A DNA stretch of 5,238 bases. It comes from Desulfobacterales bacterium. GTDB lineage: Bacteria; Desulfobacterota; Desulfobulbia; Desulfobulbales; BM004. The stretch covers positions 1 through 5,238 of the forward strand of contig JAUXHH010000133.1 in the NCBI GenBank assembly GCA_030621655.1, in the 5' to 3' direction. The notes beneath the pieces were generated by a model, which worked only from the letters and a program-made list of their open reading frames with translations, was not told the DNA's origin and searched no databases. Shown here one piece after another: positions 1-5,238 of the stretch (position 1 is its first letter; each line of letters opens with the position of its first letter). The translations under genes were made by a program, and so were the position numbers.

Positions 1-599
1 ACCTCATCTTCAGACAGGTTATCAGCACCACCCTCAACCATAACCACTGCATCACGGGTACCGCCAACCACAATCTCCATCCTCGATACTTCCAGTTGGT
101 CTTTGGTTGGGTTAACCACATATTGCCCGTCAATATATCCAACCCTCACCCCGGCAATGGGGCCCCGAAAAGGGATATCAGAAATTCCCAGGGAAGCAGA
201 GGCACCGATCATGGCCAGCATATCCGGGTCGTTTTGCTGATCAGCGGAAAGCACTGTGGCAATCACCTGTGTTTCTGTCATCCAGCCGTCTTCAAATAAG
301 GGACGCAGTGGCCGGTCGATAATTCTACAGGTCAGGGTTTCCTTTTCAGTCGGCCTGCCGATTTCACGCCTGAAAAAACTTCCCGGAATCCGACCCACCG
401 CATAAAACCGTTCCTGATACTCGATAGTCAGGGGCAAAAAACCCATGTTTGGTTTTGGCTTCTTCGCCGCTGTTGCGGTCACCAGCACCACGGTTTCTTC
501 ATACGTGACCAGGACCGAACCATTCGCCTGCCTGGCCATCTTGCCGCTTTCGATGGTCAGTTTTCTGCCACCGATTTCGGCCTCAACTTTTTTATACAT
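1..599 (-). CDS. pnp: Polyribonucleotide nucleotidyltransferase (PNPase), N-terminal part, cut by the window edge
   Basis: PNPase is a phosphorolytic 3'-5' exoribonuclease that shortens RNA with inorganic phosphate, releasing nucleoside diphosphates; it is trimeric and often part of the cytosolic degradosome. Only the first 199 residues are visible, against roughly 700 in the family; the frame is open through position 1. They cover most of the first RNase PH-like domain. Family signatures seen: MARQANGSVLVT (21-32), YQERFYAVGRIPGSFFRRE (61-79), IDRPLRPLF (near 95-103), MIGASASLGIS and GYIDGQYVVNPT. The ATG at 599-597 is chosen because AAGGAG (610-605) lies 5 nt upstream and the reading MYKKVEAEIGGRKL aligns with the family start. 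The catalytic second PH domain, KH and S1 domains would lie outside. It is last in the visible operon, 206 nt after rpsO, with a leader that may be processed (see 650-712). Identity is very secure. Confidence 0.97.
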   Translation of the reverse strand, partial: MYKKVEAEIGGRKLTIESGKMARQANGSVLVTYEETVVLVTATAAKKPKPNMGFLPLTIEYQERFYAVGRIPGSFFRREIGRPTEKETLTCRIIDRPLRPLFEDGWMTETQVIATVLSADQQNDPDMLAMIGASASLGISDIPFRGPIAGVRVGYIDGQYVVNPTKDQLEVSRMEIVVGGTRDAVVMVEGGADNLSEDE

Positions 600-604
600 G
601 TATT

Positions 605-610
605 CTCCTT
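605..610 (-). promoter_or_regulatory. Ribosome binding site of pnp
   Basis: On the minus strand this reads AAGGAG, a strong Shine-Dalgarno match, 5 nt before the ATG at 599-597. It fixes the pnp start and shows that pnp can initiate independently after the long spacer from rpsO. Confidence 0.8.
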
Positions 611-649
611 CTGGTTTATTTCAACTGCAAGCAGTGCAATCTCTTGCTC

Positions 650-712
650 CAGGCCAGTATCATACTCGCGTCACTTTAAATGTTATAACTACGAGTATCA
701 TTTTCCAGCCTG
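650..712 (-). promoter_or_regulatory. Candidate two-helix hairpin in the pnp leader (possible RNase III processing/autoregulation site)
   Basis: Read on the minus strand, CAGGCTGG (712-705) pairs with CTGGCCTG (657-650) as 8 bp, including two G-U pairs. ATACTCG (698-692) pairs perfectly with CGAGTAT (668-662) as 7 bp. The helices are nested, separated by a 6/4-nt internal loop, and closed by a 23-nt apical loop (691-669). The structure ends about 50 nt before the pnp ATG. In E. coli the pnp leader downstream of rpsO carries a long stem cleaved by RNase III, and PNPase then represses its own expression; the same position here suggests an equivalent. No U-run follows, so it does not look like a terminator. 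The pairing is seen; the function is inferred. Confidence 0.5.
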
Positions 713-805
713 ACAATCCCCATACCGTCCCGGACAAAACCAGGAAAGCGACAGGAAATTTCTGCTGCAGAAAATAGAGCGCGTTTGCTGAACCTTTGCT
801 TCCGC

Positions 806-1075
806 CTACTTGCGGATTCCAAGTTCCTTAATTATTGTGCGGTACTTGGCAATATCCTTCTGCTTCAAGTGCTGCAGAAGCCTTCTTCTCTGACCAACAA
901 GCTTCAGTAATCCACGGCGGGAATGATGATCCTTCTTATGCACCTTGAAATGCTCTGTCAGATAAGTGATCCGGTCACTCAGCAGTGCAATCTGCACTTC
1001 CGATGAGCCGGTGTCTGTATCATGTGTTTTAAATTTTTCAATAATTTCGCTTTTCTTTTCAGCTTGTTGTGCCAC
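806..1075 (-). CDS. rpsO: 30S ribosomal protein S15
   Basis: S15 is a primary 16S rRNA-binding protein of the 30S subunit; it contacts the central domain, helps form the platform and contributes to a bridge with the 50S subunit. The 89-residue product is the normal family length. The S15 core is clear: DTGSSEVQIALLSDRI (21-36) followed by the basic stretch HKKDHHSRRGLLKLVGQRR (46-64), which forms the rRNA-binding loop and helix, and a C-terminal helix ending in IIKELGIRK. The start is a GTG (1075-1073), not ATG, supported by a perfect AGGAGG at 1087-1082 with 6 nt spacing. The gene follows truB by 114 nt and precedes pnp by 206 nt, the usual truB-rpsO-pnp arrangement. S15 represses its own translation in several bacteria by binding its leader, and the upstream spacer here has alternative helices that could serve that role (inference). 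Confidence 0.98.
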   Translation of the reverse strand: MAQQAEKKSEIIEKFKTHDTDTGSSEVQIALLSDRITYLTEHFKVHKKDHHSRRGLLKLVGQRRRLLQHLKQKDIAKYRTIIKELGIRK

Positions 1076-1081
1076 AACTAT

Positions 1082-1087
1082 CCTCCT
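1082..1087 (-). promoter_or_regulatory. Ribosome binding site of rpsO supporting a GTG start
   Basis: AGGAGG on the minus strand, 6 nt upstream of the GTG at 1075-1073. It is the strongest Shine-Dalgarno in the window and decides the non-ATG start. It lies directly after an A/T-rich stretch (1088-1107) that is probably unstructured or only weakly paired, which favours ribosome access. Confidence 0.8.
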
Positions 1088-1107
1088 ATTATTTTTTTAA
1101 TAAAATA

Positions 1108-1180
1108 CCGGCGAATTCAGGCTTTTTTCTCTACGGGACAAGATTCTAAGTGGCATTCCCAAGAGGCCGCCTGCCGGCCT
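1108..1180 (-). promoter_or_regulatory. Candidate rpsO leader with mutually exclusive helices
   Basis: On the minus strand, AGGCCG (1180-1175) can pair with CGGCCT (1169-1164) as a 6-bp hairpin with a 5-nt loop. Alternatively CCGGC+AGGC (1177-1169) can pair with GCCT (1122-1119) and GCCGG (1112-1108), leaving GAATTC as a 6-nt bulge and a 46-nt loop. The two foldings share bases and exclude each other. The distal pairing ends about 20 nt from the rpsO Shine-Dalgarno. Ribosomal protein S15 autoregulates through structurally diverse leader RNAs in different phyla, so this spacer is a plausible site. Base pairing is seen; regulation is inferred. GC-rich four- and five-base complements can arise by chance. 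Confidence 0.35.
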
Positions 1181-1189
1181 GATTATTCC

Positions 1190-2005
1190 TTAATTGTTTT
1201 CTGTATTGCCAGCAAGTAATTCCTTTACTGAGTCCACCGATATATGGTGACTGTCCAGCAAGGATCTTGCAGTTTCCTCTGCAAACAGTTTTTCGCCCGG
1301 CAAAGTATCGCCTATGGAAAAAAATCCGTTGCGTGTCCTTTTCAGTTTACTCAGATGCGCACCGCATCCTAAAAATTCACCTATATCTGCAGCAAGGGTC
1401 CTGATATAGGTTCCTTTGGAACAGACAACCCTCAGTGCCAATGTATCTCTGTCCTGAGAGAGGCAGTGCAACTCTTTAATGTTTATTAAACGCGGCTCCT
1501 TCACCACTTTAATTCCCTTGCGCGCATAATAATATAAAGGTTTTCCCTTGTGCTTTAATGCAGAGTAACTGGGCGGAGTTTGCATCTGCTCCCCGGTAAA
1601 TTGCGCCAAACACTCTGCAATAACTCTCTCTGACATTTCAGGCACCTGCCTCCGCTCAACAATTTCCCCTTCAGGATCCTGGGTATCAGTAGTGATTCCT
1701 AACTGTAAGGTTGCCTCGTATTCCTTATCTCCCACCATTAACTGAGATATAAGTCTTGTAGCCGGCCTTCCGGCACAAATAACCAGTACACCGGAGGCAA
1801 ACGGGTCCAAGGTGCCGGTATGGCCAACCTTTTTAATGCCCAGATTCCTCCGTACCAGTTGCACCATGCGAAATGAGGAGACACCCTCGGGCTTGCAAAC
1901 CGGAAAAACCCCTTCCCGGGATGACGCCGAACTCTGCCCGGATACAGAAAATTTACTCCTTTTCTGCATATCTGGATTGTTTTTTGCCTCAACTGTCATC
2001 ATCAT
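1190..2005 (-). CDS. truB: tRNA pseudouridine(55) synthase TruB, short form without PUA domain
   Basis: TruB isomerises U55 in the T-loop of nearly all tRNAs to pseudouridine and also acts as a tRNA-folding chaperone. In the 271-residue product the catalytic motif GHTGTLDPFASGVL (61-74) places the nucleophile at Asp67. Other family blocks are KEYEATLQLGITTDTQD (94-110), PPSYSALKHKGKPLYYYAR (144-162) and CSKGTYIRTLAADIG (195-209). After CGAHLSKLKRTRNG (213-226) only about 45 residues remain, so the C-terminal PUA domain of the 314-residue E. coli enzyme is absent. The usual DKP of motif I reads CKP (37-39). About 33 residues, Ser-rich in part, precede that motif. Three consecutive ATGs (2005-1997) start the frame; the only Shine-Dalgarno-like AAGAG is 12 nt upstream and weak, so translation may depend on nrnA, whose stop is 15 nt away. 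Another possible start is Met13. Identity is secure. Confidence 0.96.
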   Translation of the reverse strand: MMMTVEAKNNPDMQKRSKFSVSGQSSASSREGVFPVCKPEGVSSFRMVQLVRRNLGIKKVGHTGTLDPFASGVLVICAGRPATRLISQLMVGDKEYEATLQLGITTDTQDPEGEIVERRQVPEMSERVIAECLAQFTGEQMQTPPSYSALKHKGKPLYYYARKGIKVVKEPRLINIKELHCLSQDRDTLALRVVCSKGTYIRTLAADIGEFLGCGAHLSKLKRTRNGFFSIGDTLPGEKLFAEETARSLLDSHHISVDSVKELLAGNTENN

Positions 2006-2020
2006 ATTCAGATAAAACTC

Positions 2021-3019
2021 TTACGCTGCAGACCATCTCGACTTCAGTCTCTTTCTAAGGTCCTGCAGAAGTTCTTCATTCACATCAGCCAGTGTTTTAT
2101 CTTTTACACTGTAACCTGCTGCATTTCTATGTCCGCCGCCGTCATATTTCAAAGCCACCTGGGAAACGTCACATTCTCCTTTGGCCCTGAGGCTGACCTT
2201 AATAGAGCCATCCGGGGTTTCCTTCAAAAAGGCGGCCACTTTAACCGAACGTAACGCTCGGGGCAAGTTGATAAATTCTTCAGTATCCTCTCTTTTTGCT
2301 CCACTTGCCTCGAACATTTGATTTGTAGCGGCAATTACAGCTATCTGCCCTTCAGAATGAAGCTCCAGGGAACCGAGGACCTTTTCCAGCAGCTTCAAAC
2401 GGTTTTCCGAATAGTTGTCAAAGAGTTTACCGGCAACTTCAGAGGGCACCACTCCACGATTCAATAGTTGGGCGGCAACATGGAATGTATACGCTGATGT
2501 TGAGTCATATTTAAAAGAACCGCTGTCAGATACTATAGCAGCATAGAGGTTATAGGCTGCATTGTATGAAATCTCAGCATTGAGGGCCCGGGCCAGATCA
2601 AAAACCATCTCTGCGGTCGATGACCGGTCCGCTTCAACCCAACTAATATCCCCGAAGTCTCTGTGTCCGGCATGGTGATCAATAACGATGAATGGGTGTA
2701 TCTGCAAAAGTGCATCCACTTCATGACCAAGCCGAAAACGGTCTCCGCAATCAACTGCGACTGCAGCATCAAACTGCGATATATTTTGAAGATTATTATC
2801 GAGTTGTTCTGAGCCGGGCATGAACTCATACATACTCGATACAAATTCCTCACAATAATAAAATACATTTTTCCCCAGGGACTCAAGGATATTTCCCAGG
2901 GCCAGCTGCGAACCAATGGCATCAGCATCCGGAAACACATGGCTGGCAATAAGTATATTCTTTGCCTGACGCAGTGCTTCAGTAATCTGATCAGGAACCT
3001 GTTTCGGAGGATTCAACAT
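2021..3019 (-). CDS. nrnA: DHH/DHHA1 family phosphoesterase, NrnA-like oligoribonuclease / pAp phosphatase
   Basis: NrnA-type enzymes hydrolyse very short RNA oligonucleotides to mononucleotides, and many also convert 3'-phosphoadenosine 5'-phosphate (pAp) to AMP. Both activities are Mn2+-dependent. The 332-residue length is typical. DHH-domain motifs are intact: SHVFPDADAIGS (26-37; His27, Asp31, Asp33), VAVDCGD (87-93; Asp90), the signature DHH at 114-116 within IVIDHHAGH, and SDSGSF (164-169; Asp165). The DHHA1 substrate-binding motif is GGGHRNAAG (294-302). The ATG at 3019 has AAGGAG at 3035-3030, 10 nt upstream, inside the end of rbfA; the genes overlap by 29 nt. Placement beside pnp fits a role finishing off nanoRNAs left by PNPase, as expected in bacteria lacking Orn. 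The alternative within the superfamily, a cyclic-di-nucleotide phosphodiesterase such as GdpP, is unlikely because there are no membrane or PAS segments. Exact substrate preference cannot be read from sequence. Confidence 0.9.
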   Translation of the reverse strand: MLNPPKQVPDQITEALRQAKNILIASHVFPDADAIGSQLALGNILESLGKNVFYYCEEFVSSMYEFMPGSEQLDNNLQNISQFDAAVAVDCGDRFRLGHEVDALLQIHPFIVIDHHAGHRDFGDISWVEADRSSTAEMVFDLARALNAEISYNAAYNLYAAIVSDSGSFKYDSTSAYTFHVAAQLLNRGVVPSEVAGKLFDNYSENRLKLLEKVLGSLELHSEGQIAVIAATNQMFEASGAKREDTEEFINLPRALRSVKVAAFLKETPDGSIKVSLRAKGECDVSQVALKYDGGGHRNAAGYSVKDKTLADVNEELLQDLRKRLKSRWSAA

Positions 3020-3410
3020 CAGTCTTTATCTCCTTCAGCAACATTTCCATTTCCTGCTGATGAGCCATGGAAAGATCCAACTTAAAAACCAGGCCCGGGG
3101 TAGCTCGCATACCCAGTTCCCGAGCAAGATGGCTGCGAATGAACCCTTTAGCGCGGGCCAGTCCCTCAGCAACATTCTTAATCTGCTGTTCATCTCCCAG
3201 GACACTATAATAGACAATCGCCTTTCGCAGATCCCTGGTCACTTCCACGGTAACTATGCTTACATTGGTCAACCGAGGGTCGTTGACCTTGCGGAGCAGA
3301 AGAAGAGCGATCTCGTTCTTTATCATATCCGCGACCCGCTTCGGCCGCTTATTGCCTGCAGCTTCTCTATCGAACGGATATAAACTTTTCTTAGGGTGGA
3401 TAGCCATCAT
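2991..3410 (-). CDS. rbfA: 30S ribosome-binding factor RbfA
   Basis: RbfA binds the immature 30S subunit, helps 16S rRNA 5'-end processing and is needed for cold adaptation. The 139-residue product has the single KH-type fold: RPKRVADMIKNEIALLLL (22-39), the family block VNDPRLTNVSIVTVEVTRDL (42-61), then AKGFIRSHLARELGMRATPGLVFKLD (87-112). The frame extends to a TTG at 3437, but that codon has no Shine-Dalgarno and lies only 10 nt after the infB stop. The tandem ATGs at 3410 and 3407 have AAGGA (3427-3423) upstream, 12 or 15 nt away, and give a more usual N-terminus, so ATG 3410 is preferred; a TTG at 3413 is also possible. The 3' end runs 29 nt into nrnA. The C-terminal tail is short and acidic/serine-rich. 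Position directly after infB is standard. Identity is secure; the start is moderately sure. Confidence 0.95.
   Translation of the reverse strand: MMAIHPKKSLYPFDREAAGNKRPKRVADMIKNEIALLLLRKVNDPRLTNVSIVTVEVTRDLRKAIVYYSVLGDEQQIKNVAEGLARAKGFIRSHLARELGMRATPGLVFKLDLSMAHQQEMEMLLKEIKTDVESSETGS
3030..3035 (-). promoter_or_regulatory. Ribosome binding site of nrnA inside rbfA
   Basis: AAGGAG on the minus strand, 10 nt before the nrnA ATG at 3019-3017 and within rbfA codons. It supports this start and indicates that the overlapping pair is translated from one mRNA, probably coupled. Confidence 0.7.
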
Positions 3411-3422
3411 CAATTTGCCATT

Positions 3423-3427
3423 TCCTT
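3423..3427 (-). promoter_or_regulatory. Likely ribosome binding site of rbfA
   Basis: AAGGA on the minus strand lies 12 nt before the ATG at 3410 and 9 nt before an in-frame TTG at 3413. It falls downstream of the earliest possible TTG start (3437), arguing against that longer reading. Spacing is somewhat long, so confidence is moderate. Confidence 0.5.
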
Positions 3428-3447
3428 GCCTGTGCAACTATATGATC

Positions 3448-5238
3448 TTACAGGCTGGCTGCAACCTCTTCCATAATAAAGGCTTCGATTACGTCTCCGA
3501 CTTTAATATCATTGAAATTTTCTATGCCGATACCGCATTCATAGCCGCTTGCCACTTCCTTGGCATCGTCCTTGAATCGCCTCAATGAGCCTATTTGCCC
3601 GGTATAAATAACAACACCGTCCCTCAGGACTCTCACCTTGGCATTACGGGCTATTTTCCCATCAATGACATAACAGCCGGCAATTGTTCCAATCTTTGGA
3701 ACCGAAAAGGTTTCCCGCACTTCGGCACTGCCGATAACCGCTTCTTTAAATTCAGGATCCAGCAAGCCGACCATGGCTTTCTTTATATCATCAAGGGCAT
3801 GATAGATGACGTCATAGAACCTGATGTCAACATGCTCTTTGCTGGCCAGCTCTTTTGCTTTTACCGGCGGCCTGACATTAAAACCTATGATTATGGCTTC
3901 AGAGGCGGAAGCAAGGAGAACATCAGACTCTGTAATTGTACCTGTTCCTTCATGCAGCACCTTGACCTTGATCATATCAGTACTCAATTCCTCTATTGCC
4001 TTGCCAAAGGCTTCCAGGGTTCCCTGTACATCGGACCGTAAAATAACCCTGAGTTCCTTGACATCCCCAAGTTCCATCTGTTCAAAAAGCTTGTCCAATG
4101 AAATCTTCGTTGCAGAACCCAATTCAGATTCCCTGACCTTCAGTTGCCTGGACGCGCTGACGCTCTTGGCCATTTTGTCGTCCTTGACGACGTTAAACTC
4201 ATCGCCGGCCTGGGGAACGCCGGAAAGGCCCTGTATCTCTATCGGTGTCGCCGGCCCTGCTTCCTTGACGTATTCTCCCTTGTCATTAATCAGGGTACGA
4301 ACTTTACCGGAATGCTGACCAATAACGATTGGTTCTCCCAACCTCAGTGTTCCTTCCTGGACAAGAACTGTAGCAACAGCACCTCTGCCCTTGTGAAGTT
4401 GTGCCTCGATGACCCGGCCCCTCGCTTTGCGGTTAGGGTCTGCCTTTAACTCGAGAATTTCTGCCTGCAGCAGAATATTATTTAACAAGTTCTCAATACC
4501 AGTGCCCTTTTTAGCCGAAGTTTCGCAATAAATTACATCACCGCCCCACTCCTCAGACACAAGGCCCAGTTCGGCAAGCTCTCGCTTTACCCTGTCGGGG
4601 TTGGCATTGGCCTTGTCGATTTTATTTATCGCCACCACAATTGGCACCTTGGCAGCCTGGGCATGATTAATGGCTTCCCTGGTCTGATCCATGACCCCGT
4701 CATCAGCTGCGACAACCAGGACCACCACATCAGTAACCTTGGCGCCGCGGGAACGCATTTCAGTAAATGCAGCATGTCCCGGCGTATCCAGGAAAACAAC
4801 GTCTCCCTCACTGGAGCGGACATAATACGCACCGATATGCTGGGTAATGCCACCGGCCTCTCCTAAGGCAACATCTGTCTTACGGATGGCATCAAGAATA
4901 GAGGTCTTGCCATGGTCGACGTGCCCCATGACTGTGACTACCGGCGGTCTTGACAGCAACTCGCCGCCAACTTCCTGCTCCTCAAGTTGCAATACAATGG
5001 ATTCCTCGGTTACACCCTGTTCAACTTCATAGCCAAAATCTGCTGCGATAAGTGTTGCAGTATCAATATCCAGGACCTGATTAACAGTTGCCATTACACC
5101 AAGAGCCATAAGCTTGGCAATCACCTGATTCGCCTTCACTGACATGCGATGGGCCAGGTCACCAACGCTAATCGTCTCAAAGACCTTGATTCGCTTCTTG
5201 ATAGCCTTGGTCTCGGCAACGGGCTCAACGGGTTCAGC
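3448..5238 (-). CDS. infB: Translation initiation factor IF-2, 5' end cut by the window edge
   Basis: IF2 is the GTPase that brings formyl-methionyl-tRNA to the 30S subunit and promotes joining of the 50S subunit. The frame is open to the right edge, giving 596 visible C-terminal residues; the variable N-terminus is missing. Counting from the edge: an IF2_N module (about 22-72, beginning ISVGDLAHRMSVKANQVIAK), then the G domain with G1 GHVDHGKT (105-112), G3 DTPGH (151-155), G4 NKID (205-208) and G5 SAK (241-243). The beta-barrel domain II follows (about 272-350, HKGRGAVATVLVQEGTL), then the IF-2 C1 domain (RSDVQGTLEA, 401-410) and the fMet-tRNA-binding C2 domain (ETFSVPKIGTIAGCYV, about 509-524). 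The Met at 5145 lies inside IF2_N and is not the true start. The stop at 3450-3448 is 37 nt before the preferred rbfA ATG. No domain is broken. Confidence 0.98.
   Translation of the reverse strand, partial: AEPVEPVAETKAIKKRIKVFETISVGDLAHRMSVKANQVIAKLMALGVMATVNQVLDIDTATLIAADFGYEVEQGVTEESIVLQLEEQEVGGELLSRPPVVTVMGHVDHGKTSILDAIRKTDVALGEAGGITQHIGAYYVRSSEGDVVFLDTPGHAAFTEMRSRGAKVTDVVVLVVAADDGVMDQTREAINHAQAAKVPIVVAINKIDKANANPDRVKRELAELGLVSEEWGGDVIYCETSAKKGTGIENLLNNILLQAEILELKADPNRKARGRVIEAQLHKGRGAVATVLVQEGTLRLGEPIVIGQHSGKVRTLINDKGEYVKEAGPATPIEIQGLSGVPQAGDEFNVVKDDKMAKSVSASRQLKVRESELGSATKISLDKLFEQMELGDVKELRVILRSDVQGTLEAFGKAIEELSTDMIKVKVLHEGTGTITESDVLLASASEAIIIGFNVRPPVKAKELASKEHVDIRFYDVIYHALDDIKKAMVGLLDPEFKEAVIGSAEVRETFSVPKIGTIAGCYVIDGKIARNAKVRVLRDGVVIYTGQIGSLRRFKDDAKEVASGYECGIGIENFNDIKVGDVIEAFIMEEVAASL

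Noticed and set aside
627..647. Small inverted repeat GCAAG/CTTGC ahead of the pnp ribosome site
   Set aside because: It is only 5 bp with an 11-nt loop and competes with an overlapping ACTGC/GCAGT pairing; it is easily explained by chance.
660..725. Promoter-like boxes (TTGTCA, TATAAC, TATGAT) ahead of pnp on the minus strand
   Set aside because: No pair has 16-18 nt spacing with both boxes reasonable: TTGTCA to TATAAC is 23 nt and TATGAT lacks a -35. A separate pnp promoter cannot be supported from sequence alone.
759..773. Hairpin TTTCTG-CAG-CAGAAA after rpsO as an intrinsic terminator
   Set aside because: The stem is 6 bp and A/T-rich with only a three-T tail, so it is too weak. No convincing terminator separates rpsO from pnp.
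445..777. Plus-strand open frame of 110 codons across the pnp start and leader
   Set aside because: It runs antisense to the clear PNPase N-terminus, has no ribosome binding site or recognisable family, and its composition follows the complementary coding frame.
2533..2949. Minus-strand 138-codon frame inside nrnA
   Set aside because: It is an out-of-frame shadow; the nrnA frame contains all DHH motifs over the same bases.
3595..4318. Plus-strand open frames opposite infB (3595-4041, 3824-4318)
   Set aside because: They are antisense shadows of the strongly conserved IF2 C-terminal domains and match no known family.
3448..5145. infB starting at the Met codon at 5145
   Set aside because: The frame stays open to the right edge and the upstream residues (ISVGDLAHR) complete the IF2_N module, so this Met is internal.

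Overview
The window is a continuous piece of a bacterial translation and RNA-processing operon. Everything recognisable is encoded on the minus strand. In the direction of transcription (right to left) the order is infB (5' end outside the window), rbfA, nrnA (DHH/DHHA1 phosphoesterase), truB, rpsO and pnp (3' part outside the window). No mobile element, CRISPR array, tRNA, rRNA or horizontally acquired cargo is visible, and no undescribed defence or metabolic system was found.

Organism: moderate GC content, an nrnA-type gene between rbfA and truB, and protein details such as the FFRREIGRP stretch in PNPase and the wording of the IF2 G domain fit a deltaproteobacterium (Desulfobacterota, perhaps near the Desulfobulbaceae). 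This is inference from family resemblance, not from a search.

Layout: positions 3448-5238 hold infB, open through the right edge. A 37-nt gap separates it from the preferred ATG of rbfA (2991-3410). The rbfA 3' end overlaps the nrnA start by 29 nt (nrnA 2021-3019). A 15-nt gap precedes truB (1190-2005). A 114-nt spacer (1076-1189) leads to rpsO (806-1075), and a 206-nt spacer (600-805) leads to pnp (1-599). These two spacers are the only substantial non-coding stretches, and each can fold into a notable structure on the transcribed strand: alternative helices upstream of rpsO and a long two-helix hairpin upstream of pnp.

Function together: IF2 starts translation, RbfA matures the 30S subunit, S15 is a primary 16S-binding protein of that subunit, TruB makes pseudouridine-55 in tRNA, PNPase degrades RNA, and NrnA clears the short oligonucleotides that result (and possibly pAp). 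The layout matches the widely conserved nusA-infB-rbfA-truB-rpsO-pnp cluster with nrnA inserted. The points worth a second look are the two leader structures, a short TruB with no room for a PUA domain and an altered DKP motif, and the rbfA/nrnA overlap.
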